Positions 1 through 6,873 of a DNA stretch of 13,901 bases are shown in pieces. The DNA is taken from the NCBI GenBank assembly GCA_049965935.1, contig JBMFVP010000045.1, positions 1 to 13,901 of the forward strand, in the 5' to 3' direction. Source of the stretch: Thermocladium sp049965935. Lineage in GTDB: Archaea > Thermoproteota > Thermoprotei > Thermoproteales > Thermocladiaceae. Each line of letters begins with the position of its first letter. The first letter of the stretch is position 1. The position numbers and the translations under genes were made by a program. The notes under the pieces were generated by a model. It saw nothing but the letters and a program-made list of their open reading frames with translations, made no database searches and was not told the origin of the DNA.

Positions 1-2189
1 GCTTCATAAATGGCCACCTATACAGGTTCACTAACTTCTGGTATCCCTGGGGAATCAATTGGGCCATTGTCCTATCCCCTGGAGTCTCCTTCTCGGGTCT
101 CCTTGCCTATGACGTTCTCAAGCACTTCCATGTCTCCCTCCTCTATACCGTAATAATGTTGCCTGGAGTAATCAATGCATTATCCGTCCTCTCAATGTAT
201 TACTTGGGCTCCAGGATAGGGGGCAAGTACGTGGGGCTGCTGTCCGCAGTATTAACGGCCTACTCCATAATATTCACCCAAAGGGGATCAGCGGGTTGGT
301 TCGCGGACTCGACATTATTCCAATTCTTTGTTCCCCTAGGCTTCGGCCTATTCATAGATGCGCTCAGGAAGCGGGACTGGATACCATACGCAGCCCTAGG
401 CGCAGCCGTTAACGGCGTAACCGCTTGGCTCTGGGGCTCCTTCACATTCGTCATGAACGTGTACGGCCTATTCATGATAGTGATGCTGATCTACGGCGTG
501 TATAAGGCGTATAAGGGTAAGGTGATTAACTTGGGCGTGATGGGCGTGGGCGTTACTCTGGACAGGATAATATTGGTGTACCTAGCCACCTACCTCGGCT
601 TCGTGGCGTTCATATCCATGACGCCCCGGTACGGCCTCCACGCCTTACTGACGCTCGGCGCCGGCATGTCTCTCGCCGCAATATTATCCATAATAGCGTT
701 GCCCGTCCTTCGCCTCACGAGGAGCCAGGTGCGGAAGATAGCCGGTTACGGTAAGTACATACTGATCGTCGCCGTGGCGGCCATAGCTGTCTCGGCCGCG
801 TTGACCGGGTTAGGGATAATTCACTTGCCCGGCGGCAAATTCCTCGGCGCCCTCCTGCCCATAGCTAGGTCAGCCATTGTCCAGAGCGTCGCGGAGCATT
901 CCCCAACTCCATTCCACAGCTTCTACCAGACGGTCACGCTCACCCCTCCATTCGCGGCCACGGGCATGGCGTTCCTCCTCTCATCATTCGATGTGGCTGG
1001 TCTACTAATGTCGCTCGCGGCCACCGCGGCCGTTTACTTTGCGTCCTCGGAGGCTTGGCTCATAATGTTGCTGGGCTTCTTCTGGTTCCCATTAACCGCT
1101 CTCGGCTTCATAATGATAATTAAGTTCCTGGTTCAGCGCCGCTCCATCCCCATGCTGGCGCTGGCCGCATTAATAGTGGCCATATTCGCGGTCGCCCTAG
1201 CCCAGCAAGTTGCTCCTGGAGTAGCAATAGCGGCTGCGCCGCCCCAAATAGTGTCAACCACTTCGCCCGCTGTTCCATCATCTGATTGGCTCGATGCATT
1301 GTACTGGATGCAGATGAATCTCCCTGCCCATGCCTCCATGGCCTCGTGGTGGGATTATGGGTACTGGACCGCGATTATTGGAAACAAGAGTAGCCTAGCG
1401 GATAATTCTACAGTTAATGGGACACAGATAGCGCAGATAGGCGAGGCATTCGTCACTAGGAACGTCACTAAGTCACTCATGATATTGAAGGACCTCAAGG
1501 CTGAGTACGTCGTGGTGTTCATACCCTACAGCGCGGTCGCGGTTCCCGTGCAGTCCCCAATGGCGGCATTAAGCTTCGGTTCCACATCGACTCAGCAGAA
1601 TATCGATGTATGTGGATTAATACCGGAGTACCCGACTGGGGGAGACTTCGTGAAGAGTTACTGGATGGCGCTCATATCAGGACATAACACGTCATATATC
1701 TTGAATGACCTGCTTGGAACCGCGTCCCTATCAGCATTCAATACTGAAATAAATGTGCCGCTAAGCAACTCGACGCTTTATCAATTGCTCTTTAACCTGA
1801 ACGCGGCCTCCCTCTCTGGGCAATTCACTGGATGCATCAATCAAATAGAGAGCAGTTCACAGTTGCGCAGTAACCAAATATTCCCAATCCCGCTTTGGTT
1901 CTTCAATACGTGGCCATACTACGCGACGGCGCCCGGTTCATCTAATCAATTAGGCATTCACCTAATGGTTGAGCTACAGCCATTCGCGCAGCAACTAGGC
2001 TTCAATCTCCTAAATCAAGCGCCTCAGGGAGTAAACGCGACTCAATGGCTCCAGGACATATACGGCCTCCTATACTACGGTAATTACCTCTCGCCGCCCC
2101 CTGGTTTTCAATTAGTATACGTGTCGAGACCCTACGGATGGGTGCTCATATATAAGATAAATTACTCCGTTCTCGGCAAGAGCAATTAA
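1..2189 (+). CDS. aglB: Archaeal oligosaccharyltransferase AglB (STT3 family), 5'-partial
   Basis: Catalytic membrane enzyme of N-glycosylation, moving a glycan from a dolichyl carrier to Asn in N-X-S/T sequons on the outer face of the membrane. The frame is open to the left edge (first whole codon at 3), giving 728 visible residues; the true start and the first DxD-bearing loop lie outside the window. Numbering from the Met at 156, a long multi-helix region (about 1-350) is followed by a C-terminal soluble domain. Visible family motifs are GWFAD near residue 48-51 (candidate metal-binding Asp), SVAE at 244-247 followed by HSPTP (the TIXE/SVSE motif of external loop 5), and WWDYGYW at 398-404, the STT3 signature. 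Several N-X-S/T sequons occur in the soluble part, so the enzyme may itself be glycosylated (inference). No other glycosylation gene is adjacent. Family assignment is secure; the symbol follows archaeal usage. Confidence 0.95.
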   Translation, partial: FINGHLYRFTNFWYPWGINWAIVLSPGVSFSGLLAYDVLKHFHVSLLYTVIMLPGVINALSVLSMYYLGSRIGGKYVGLLSAVLTAYSIIFTQRGSAGWFADSTLFQFFVPLGFGLFIDALRKRDWIPYAALGAAVNGVTAWLWGSFTFVMNVYGLFMIVMLIYGVYKAYKGKVINLGVMGVGVTLDRIILVYLATYLGFVAFISMTPRYGLHALLTLGAGMSLAAILSIIALPVLRLTRSQVRKIAGYGKYILIVAVAAIAVSAALTGLGIIHLPGGKFLGALLPIARSAIVQSVAEHSPTPFHSFYQTVTLTPPFAATGMAFLLSSFDVAGLLMSLAATAAVYFASSEAWLIMLLGFFWFPLTALGFIMIIKFLVQRRSIPMLALAALIVAIFAVALAQQVAPGVAIAAAPPQIVSTTSPAVPSSDWLDALYWMQMNLPAHASMASWWDYGYWTAIIGNKSSLADNSTVNGTQIAQIGEAFVTRNVTKSLMILKDLKAEYVVVFIPYSAVAVPVQSPMAALSFGSTSTQQNIDVCGLIPEYPTGGDFVKSYWMALISGHNTSYILNDLLGTASLSAFNTEINVPLSNSTLYQLLFNLNAASLSGQFTGCINQIESSSQLRSNQIFPIPLWFFNTWPYYATAPGSSNQLGIHLMVELQPFAQQLGFNLLNQAPQGVNATQWLQDIYGLLYYGNYLSPPPGFQLVYVSRPYGWVLIYKINYSVLGKSN

Positions 2190-2254
2190 GCCTCAACCCT
2201 CGCTAAGCAATTAATTTGATTTTGCGTTGTGTAGAAGGAGGATTATTGACGTGC

Positions 2255-2259
2255 TTTTT
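2255..2259 (+). terminator. Candidate T-run terminator after aglB
   Basis: A run of five T lies 66 bases after the aglB stop in the 193-bp convergent gap to sir2. Archaeal RNA polymerase stops at T-rich stretches without needing a hairpin. The run is short, so this is only a candidate. The rest of the gap (2190-2382) holds no ORF or RNA gene I can support. Confidence 0.25.
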
Positions 2260-2382
2260 AATGGCTATGGTTTCAAGTGCGTTACCATTGAGTGGACACG
2301 CAAATGAGAAACGAGGAAAGCTCCACTATTAACAATAAAATTGATTAATGCGTGAGTTCTCTGCATGTTGGATGATTACTCA

Positions 2383-3135
2383 TCATTGGGTTTGCTCCTT
2401 TATTATCTTTATGAGTTGAGGCATGGCGTCCTCGACCCTCATCCTGATCACCACGTCGGCTAGGTCATCCATTTCCGTGCCTGAATCGTTGATTATCGCT
2501 ATGAGTCCTCCATGCTTCTTAACTATTAGGGGTAGCTCGTTGGCTGGTGCAACGGCTAGGCTTGTTCCAAGCACTAGTAGCAGATCGGTGTTTCTAGCCA
2601 TGTAGAATGCCTTTATGTATTCCTGCCTGGGCACGTCTTCATTGAATAGGACAATGTTTGGCTTAAGCGTTGCACCGCATTTCGGGCAGATAGGCGTGAA
2701 GCCCGTTCTCCAACTGCTTATTGCTGTGGTTATTGGGAGAATGGCGCCGCATTTTGGGCAAATCGCTGTGTCGAGTCTTCCATGGAGCGGCACGACATTG
2801 CTTGATCCGGCCTTCTCATGCAGCATATCTATGTTTTGGGTTATTATTCCGCATAGTTTCCCCATTCGCTCCATTTCAGTTAATGCGTAATGCGCGGCGT
2901 TGGGCGCGGCGTCCCTCACATATTGATAAATCTCCATTACACATCCCCAAACAGTGTCTGGATCCGACTCAAACCCACCCCCCGTACAGTTGTCCGGGTT
3001 CAGCCTTGTCCATAAGCCATTGACTCCCCTGAAGTCGGGGATGCCGCTGGGGGTGCTCATGCCTGCGCCGGTTAATGCGACGATGCACTTCGCCTTAATA
3101 ATCATGCTCGCCAACTTAGTCAGTGAATCATTCAT
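2383..3135 (-). CDS. Sir2-family NAD-dependent protein deacylase
   Basis: A 250-residue sirtuin, removing acetyl or longer acyl groups from lysine with NAD+ consumption and release of nicotinamide and O-acyl-ADP-ribose; presumably cytoplasmic. In Sulfolobus the homologue deacetylates the chromatin protein Alba, a plausible but unproven substrate here. Motifs appear in order: GAGMST (23-28) and PDFRG (33-37) of the NAD-binding Rossmann fold, TQNID (99-103), catalytic His118 in LHGR, a complete zinc site with Cys126, Cys129, Cys150 and Cys153, and GTSLAV (190-195). All key residues are present and the length is normal for a prokaryotic sirtuin. The ATG at 3135 is chosen because the protein begins a few residues before the first Rossmann strand and a TATA-like element lies at -31 to -24. 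The gene is divergent from the aminotransferase and convergent with aglB. Confidence 0.95.
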   Translation of the reverse strand: MNDSLTKLASMIIKAKCIVALTGAGMSTPSGIPDFRGVNGLWTRLNPDNCTGGGFESDPDTVWGCVMEIYQYVRDAAPNAAHYALTEMERMGKLCGIITQNIDMLHEKAGSSNVVPLHGRLDTAICPKCGAILPITTAISSWRTGFTPICPKCGATLKPNIVLFNEDVPRQEYIKAFYMARNTDLLLVLGTSLAVAPANELPLIVKKHGGLIAIINDSGTEMDDLADVVIRMRVEDAMPQLIKIIKEQTQ

Positions 3136-3158
3136 TGTTATTTAATTTACGTAAAGCA

Positions 3159-3166
3159 TTAATAAA
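3159..3166 (-). promoter_or_regulatory. TATA box of the sir2 gene
   Basis: On the minus strand this reads TTTATTAA, at -31 to -24 from the ATG at 3135. The distance predicts a leaderless mRNA whose first base is the start codon or close to it. No Shine-Dalgarno sequence precedes the ATG. Confidence 0.6.
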
Positions 3167-3232
3167 CATTTTTTGATGAAGCCGCTTCGTATAGTAATGC
3201 GCTTTTTCTTGACTAAATATATAGCGACAATG

Positions 3233-3240
3233 CTTAAATA
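3233..3240 (+). promoter_or_regulatory. TATA box of the aminotransferase gene
   Basis: CTTAAATA lies at -28 to -21 from the GTG at 3261, suiting a leaderless transcript. A second A/T-rich element, TAAATATATA (about 3214-3223), sits some 17 bp upstream and could drive a transcript with a short leader instead, so the active box is uncertain. Confidence 0.5.
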
Positions 3241-3260
3241 GGTAGAAGCAATAGTTATGC

Positions 3261-4391
3261 GTGAAATTAGCAGGTAGGTATAGATACTTCGACACTAAGG
3301 TACCGGACATATTGTCCTGGGCCCGGGGAGGCGTCATAAACATGGCTGGCGGCATACCGGATCCAGCCGCGATTCCGCCGAGCATAGGTGATATAGCCAT
3401 AGATGTGATAAGGCAATACTCGGGCAAGGCATTTCAGTACGGGGATACGCAGGGATTACTAGAGTTGCGTCGAGAAATAACTAGGTTCAAGGGATTCGGG
3501 GATCCGGATGGAGTTGTGGTGACCGTGGGCAGCCAGGAGGGGCTGGACATCATTGGGAAAACACTCATAGGGCCCAGGGACAAGGTTGCCGTGGAGGACC
3601 CCACGTACTTCGTCGCTCTCCCCATACTCAAGACGTACTCCCATGGAGTAGTCTCCATACCGGTCAGGGAGGGGGTACTAGACATGGATAAACTGGAGGA
3701 AATCGCTCGCTCCGGTCTCCGATTACTTTACTTGATGCCATCAATACAGAACCCAACCGGTAGAGTCATGTCGCTAGACGAGAGGAAAACAGTGCTTGAA
3801 CTGGCGGAGAAGTATGACTTTCACATAGTGGAGGATGATCCATATAGCCCCCTCTCCACGCATTCCCTCCCTCCAAGCATGGCTCAGCTAGATCCATATA
3901 GGGTGCTTCACCTCTCCACGTTCAGCAAGATAATTGCTCCCGGGCTCAGGGTGGGCTTCATAATGACTACGAAGGAAGCAGCAAAAGCATTCATCAATGT
4001 TAAGAGCGCCACGACAATATCAACGCCCCCCTTATCTCAACTCATAGCGGCGGAGTTTCTGAAGAGGGGATTAATACGTGAATCAATTGATAGGGCAAGG
4101 CAATTATATTGGAGCAAATTAACCGTGATATCGGCGGCGGTGCGTGAGGCTGGCCTTGAGTTCCAGGAACCGGTTGGCGGTTTCTTCATCTGGCTAAACA
4201 CGGGCATTGATGCGGATGCGCTCCTTAGGGAAGCACTTAAGCTGGGGGTCGCATTCATGCCGGGCCGCTACTTCTCCCCATCGGGATCATTCAGCACATG
4301 GATAAGGATAAGCACGTCCCAAGTAACCATAGAGGAGGGCAGACTCGGCATTAAGAGGCTCATAAACGCGATCCACTCCCTCAAACACTAA
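3261..4391 (+). CDS. PLP-dependent aminotransferase, class I/II (LysN / ARO8-like)
   Basis: A 376-residue fold-type I aminotransferase exchanging an amino group between an amino acid and a 2-oxo acid. Conserved elements: GGIPDP near 30-35, YGDTQG near 60-65 (the motif of the LysN/MocR-like subgroup), Asn164 in QNPTG, Asp192 and Tyr195 around the PLP ring, the Schiff-base Lys223 in STFSKIIAPGLRVG with phosphate-binding Arg230, and Arg349 in WIRIS for the substrate carboxylate. The catalytic set is complete. The pattern matches 2-aminoadipate / aromatic / branched-chain enzymes rather than AspC, but the substrate cannot be read from sequence. The start is a GTG: an in-frame stop lies three codons upstream, and the next Met would remove family N-terminal sequence. 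An overlapping ATG at 3257 opens only a six-codon frame. No biosynthetic neighbour indicates a pathway. Confidence 0.9.
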   Translation: MKLAGRYRYFDTKVPDILSWARGGVINMAGGIPDPAAIPPSIGDIAIDVIRQYSGKAFQYGDTQGLLELRREITRFKGFGDPDGVVVTVGSQEGLDIIGKTLIGPRDKVAVEDPTYFVALPILKTYSHGVVSIPVREGVLDMDKLEEIARSGLRLLYLMPSIQNPTGRVMSLDERKTVLELAEKYDFHIVEDDPYSPLSTHSLPPSMAQLDPYRVLHLSTFSKIIAPGLRVGFIMTTKEAAKAFINVKSATTISTPPLSQLIAAEFLKRGLIRESIDRARQLYWSKLTVISAAVREAGLEFQEPVGGFFIWLNTGIDADALLREALKLGVAFMPGRYFSPSGSFSTWIRISTSQVTIEEGRLGIKRLINAIHSLKH

Positions 4392-4400
4392 TGGCCACTC

Positions 4401-4469
4401 CTCGGCATTAATCATTTGCTGCAAGGGAAACAGAACCCCTTGCCTCGCATGAAGGTACATAATGCCGGG
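4401..4469. repeat. Nested inverted repeat in the gap after the aminotransferase
   Basis: An outer pair, 4401-4410 with 4460-4469, gives ten base pairs including one T-G wobble (core CGGCATTA / TAATGCCG). Inside it 4421-4427 pairs perfectly with 4437-4443 (GCAAGGG / CCCTTGC) around a nine-base loop. The element could fold as one long hairpin with an asymmetric internal loop on either strand. It starts ten bases after the aminotransferase stop. It may be a 3' structure, a small RNA or a protein site; no known RNA class is recognised. Confidence 0.5.
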
Positions 4470-4581
4470 CAAGTTCGTCATCGGCTTCCTCCCGTGCTCC
4501 TCATTAAAATGAACGGTGGGTTCATCCCTTAAGGCGGCGCGGGATGTGCCTTTGTAGGGATCTATAAATCCACAGATAGGC

Positions 4582-4589
4582 ATAAAAAC
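4582..4589 (+). promoter_or_regulatory. TATA box of the roadblock-like membrane protein gene
   Basis: ATAAAAAC lies at -29 to -22 from the ATG at 4611, the leaderless spacing seen throughout this window. It supports that ATG as the start and shows the gene is not simply read through from the aminotransferase. Confidence 0.55.
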
Positions 4590-4610
4590 TTTTGATTTTA
4601 TCTATTCTGC

Positions 4611-5384
4611 ATGTCGTTATCAACATATTTGCCGGAGATAATTGCAGCCCTAGCGATTGCCGTAATTGCTATATTAATATTCATGCTGCTAAAGCGAAGG
4701 CCAAGCAACGCGCAGAAATCCAATCAATCAATTAATAAGAACAATGCCCAATCCAAGGCCCCCGTTAAGCAGCAGTCGCCCCCAGCGCCAAAGCCTGCGC
4801 AGAGAGCGTTTCCTGGGGGAACGGGGGAGATGAGCAGTGAACCGCAAGCCCCCAAGCCTGTGCAGAGGGACGAGAAGTTACAGGGCGCGAGGCCAACCGG
4901 CGAGGCTAGGCCGCTTCCCCCGCCTCCTCCAGCGCCAGCCAGTGACATGGATTTAAAGAGGCTGGAGACTCGAGTGAATGAGTTGAGGGCCGCCCTCGAG
5001 GAGCTCACTAAGAAGTTGGATGATGTTCGTAATGAGATGCAGAGGATTGGAAAGCCCAATGTGGAGTACGCGTATGCGCAGGTTGGTTATATACCATCAT
5101 CCCTCGATGAGTTAAGGGAATTACTATCGCTGAATGGGGTTGCCATATTATCCGGGGACTCCATCATTGAAAGCAGCGGCGAGATTGATGTGGAGGCAGC
5201 TAAGGCGCTTGACCAATTAGGCGTGAATGTCCTCGTCATGGTTCGCGATGAGGTTTACAGGTACTCAATTAGGTTAAGGGACAATAAGATACTTGTGTTA
5301 ACGACGTCCAGGTACTATGATGAGAGCTCCATTAATTTACTCAAGACAATAGTGGAGCAGTACAATGAGTACTCCAGCCACTGA
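4611..5384 (+). CDS. Membrane-anchored protein with coiled coil and roadblock/LC7-like C-terminal domain
   Basis: I recognise no characterised homologue. The 257-residue protein has a clear architecture: one N-terminal transmembrane helix (about 7-27) followed by LKRR, which predicts a cytoplasmic C-terminal body; a disordered linker (about 30-110) rich in Pro, Gln, Lys and Ala with a run of six prolines; a charged heptad-like helix (about 112-147) likely to form a coiled coil; and a compact alpha/beta domain (about 160-255). That domain alternates helix, two strands, helix, three strands, helix, with Val/Ile/Leu-rich strands such as GVAILSG and KILVLTT. This order resembles the roadblock/LC7 fold of MglB-type regulators of small GTPases. 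The roadblock reading is inference from predicted secondary structure; a profilin-like or unrelated fold remains possible. It could be a membrane platform for a GTPase or secretion/motility complex. No GTPase gene is adjacent. Confidence 0.75.
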   Translation: MSLSTYLPEIIAALAIAVIAILIFMLLKRRPSNAQKSNQSINKNNAQSKAPVKQQSPPAPKPAQRAFPGGTGEMSSEPQAPKPVQRDEKLQGARPTGEARPLPPPPPAPASDMDLKRLETRVNELRAALEELTKKLDDVRNEMQRIGKPNVEYAYAQVGYIPSSLDELRELLSLNGVAILSGDSIIESSGEIDVEAAKALDQLGVNVLVMVRDEVYRYSIRLRDNKILVLTTSRYYDESSINLLKTIVEQYNEYSSH

Positions 5385-5562
5385 AGAGCCAAACTAATTG
5401 CCACCGCAAGGATTACTAGCGGAAGCCTAGTTTATGCCCGGAGCACTCGGCGCCTTGGTTTATCATGATAGGCTCAACCCATTGTTGCAGTGCGTGGAAC
5501 TTCTCGTCACTAATCGGTCCGTCCCCGTCTCAACACGCCGCGTTGGTTATGTGAGGAAGCTA

Positions 5563-5570
5563 TTTAAATA
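5563..5570 (+). promoter_or_regulatory. TATA box of the radical SAM gene
   Basis: TTTAAATA lies at -27 to -20 from the ATG at 5590. It sits inside the longer open frame that could start at 5434, which argues that the upstream 52 codons are not translated. The gap 5385-5589 otherwise holds only a weak inverted repeat (ACTAG / CTAGT near 5414-5430). Confidence 0.65.
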
Positions 5571-5589
5571 CTTCGTTGAATTCACGGCA

Positions 5590-6738
5590 ATGCCGTTGGA
5601 TCTAAATGATCGCCCCATCTTAGTGTTCTGGGAAACCACTAAGGCTTGCCCCTTATCATGCAGGCACTGCAGGGCGAATGCCATACTGAAGCCGCTTCCA
5701 GGTGAATTAACCACAAAGGAAGGCATTAAGCTAATAGATGATGTGGCTGCCTTTGGAAAACCATACCCAGTAATGGTGTTCACGGGCGGGGATCCACTCA
5801 TGCGCAGCGACATATATGAATTAATGGGCCACGCCAAGGACATGGGGGTCCCAGTGGCCTTATCCCCCGCCGTCTCTTCATCTATAAACGAGGAGAGCCT
5901 CTCAATGATTAAGGAATTAGCCGTATCAAGCGTCTCCATAAGCCTCGACGGTGCTTCGCCGGGAACACATGAATTCATTAGGCGAATAGAGGGGCACTTC
6001 AACCAAACCATTAACGCCATGCGCATGTTGAGGAGCTTCGGCATCCCGTTTCAAGTTAATTCAACAGTTATGAAAATGAATGTCCACGAGCTCCCCGCGC
6101 TATTCAAGATAGTTAAGGACAGCGGCGCCAATGCTTGGGAAGTATTCTTCCTAATACATGTGGGTAGAGGAACAGGCCTAGAATCGCTTGACCCCCATGA
6201 AGCAGAGGACGTCGTTAATTTCCTATACGATGCATCCATGTTCGGCGTACAAATAAGAACGGTGGAGGCCCCATTCTATAGGAGGGCACTGCTTCAACGG
6301 TACGCGGTGGAGACAGGTAAAGTCAAGGCTGAGATCAAGCTAGGTCCGCTCTACGAGAAGCTCAGGCAGGGGCTCCATGAATTAATGAGCGGAGTGGGGC
6401 AGGAACCCATTAAGCCGCAATTCGCTAGAACCAGGGACGGCAATGGCATAATATTCGTTGGGTATGATGGAACAGTGACCCCAAGCGGCTTCCTCCCGCT
6501 TCCCCTTGGCAACGTGAGGAGGGAGGGAATCGCGAAGATATATAGGGAGAACCCGATCCTACAGGCAATACGGAGAGCGGAATTCAAGGGCAGATGCGGA
6601 ACCTGTGAGTATAGATTCATGTGCGGTGGCTCCAGGTCACGCGCATTCACGGAGAGCGGTGATCCCCTCGGCGAGGACCCATTATGCGGTTACACGCCTA
6701 ATTCCCTCAACGTCCTGAATAGCCTTGGAATACAATAA
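5590..6738 (+). CDS. Radical SAM protein with SPASM-like C-terminal cluster (NirJ/AhbC/AhbD or TIGR04053-like)
   Basis: A 382-residue radical SAM enzyme. It binds the SAM-cleaving [4Fe-4S] cluster through Cys20, Cys24 and Cys27 (CPLSCRHC), preceded by FWETT. GGDP (66-69) contacts SAM, and SLDG near 118-121 and VFFL..GRG near 185-194 are further core motifs. The C-terminal Cys336, Cys339, Cys345 and Cys366 (CGTC, MCGG, DPLC) form a SPASM/twitch-type auxiliary cluster as in NirJ, AhbC and AhbD. The WEVFF..GRG and VEAPFYRR elements fit my recollection of the TIGR04053 family, whose substrate is not established to my knowledge. A heme role (siroheme side-chain deacetylation or coproheme decarboxylation) is suggested by the siroheme decarboxylase gene 4 kb away, but is inference. 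A start at 5434 would add 52 residues not typical of the family and overlap the TATA box, so 5590 is preferred. Confidence 0.85.
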   Translation: MPLDLNDRPILVFWETTKACPLSCRHCRANAILKPLPGELTTKEGIKLIDDVAAFGKPYPVMVFTGGDPLMRSDIYELMGHAKDMGVPVALSPAVSSSINEESLSMIKELAVSSVSISLDGASPGTHEFIRRIEGHFNQTINAMRMLRSFGIPFQVNSTVMKMNVHELPALFKIVKDSGANAWEVFFLIHVGRGTGLESLDPHEAEDVVNFLYDASMFGVQIRTVEAPFYRRALLQRYAVETGKVKAEIKLGPLYEKLRQGLHELMSGVGQEPIKPQFARTRDGNGIIFVGYDGTVTPSGFLPLPLGNVRREGIAKIYRENPILQAIRRAEFKGRCGTCEYRFMCGGSRSRAFTESGDPLGEDPLCGYTPNSLNVLNSLGIQ

Positions 6739-6801
6739 TGCACTTCAGCGTGCCGCGGCCAATTAGGCAATAAGTGTTATGGGTGAACCCGGGGCCACGT
6801 T

Positions 6802-6835
6802 GTGATTATTATAATTATTGTATGTTAAGTATCAC
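6802..6835. promoter_or_regulatory. Possible operator upstream of gapN
   Basis: GTGAT at 6802-6806 and ATCAC at 6831-6835 form an inverted pair 29 bp apart centre to centre. Between them 6805-6818 is a strongly A/T palindromic stretch (ATTATTATAATTAT). The element ends nine bases before the gapN TATA box, a usual place for an archaeal activator or repressor site. No regulator is identified; A/T-rich DNA makes chance symmetry fairly likely. Confidence 0.3.
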
Positions 6836-6843
6836 CTTGAAGA

Positions 6844-6852
6844 TTTATATTA
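6844..6852 (+). promoter_or_regulatory. TATA box of gapN
   Basis: TTTATATTA lies at -30 to -22 from the ATG at 6874, a strong box at leaderless spacing. No ribosome binding site precedes the ATG. Confidence 0.7.
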
Positions 6853-6873
6853 AGCTGCTGGAGATAGTAATCC

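Noticed and set aside
2371..2391. ATGATGA on the minus strand near the sir2 stop, resembling a box C of a C/D guide RNA.
   Set aside because: No box D (CTGA) with suitable spacing occurs in the adjoining minus-strand sequence, and the motif is explained in part by the small palindrome GATGA-TTAC-TCATC.
3257..3277. Six-codon frame starting ATG at 3257 and overlapping the aminotransferase GTG, considered as a regulatory leader peptide.
   Set aside because: The frame is too short to be distinguished from chance, and the aminotransferase promoter spacing fits initiation at the GTG.
4287..4583. A 98-codon minus-strand frame starting with ATG at 4583 that covers most of the 4392-4610 gap.
   Set aside because: It overlaps the aminotransferase 3' end by 105 bases, has no TATA box at the usual distance from its ATG, and shows no recognisable motif. 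It also runs through the nested inverted repeat. Kept only as a remote possibility.
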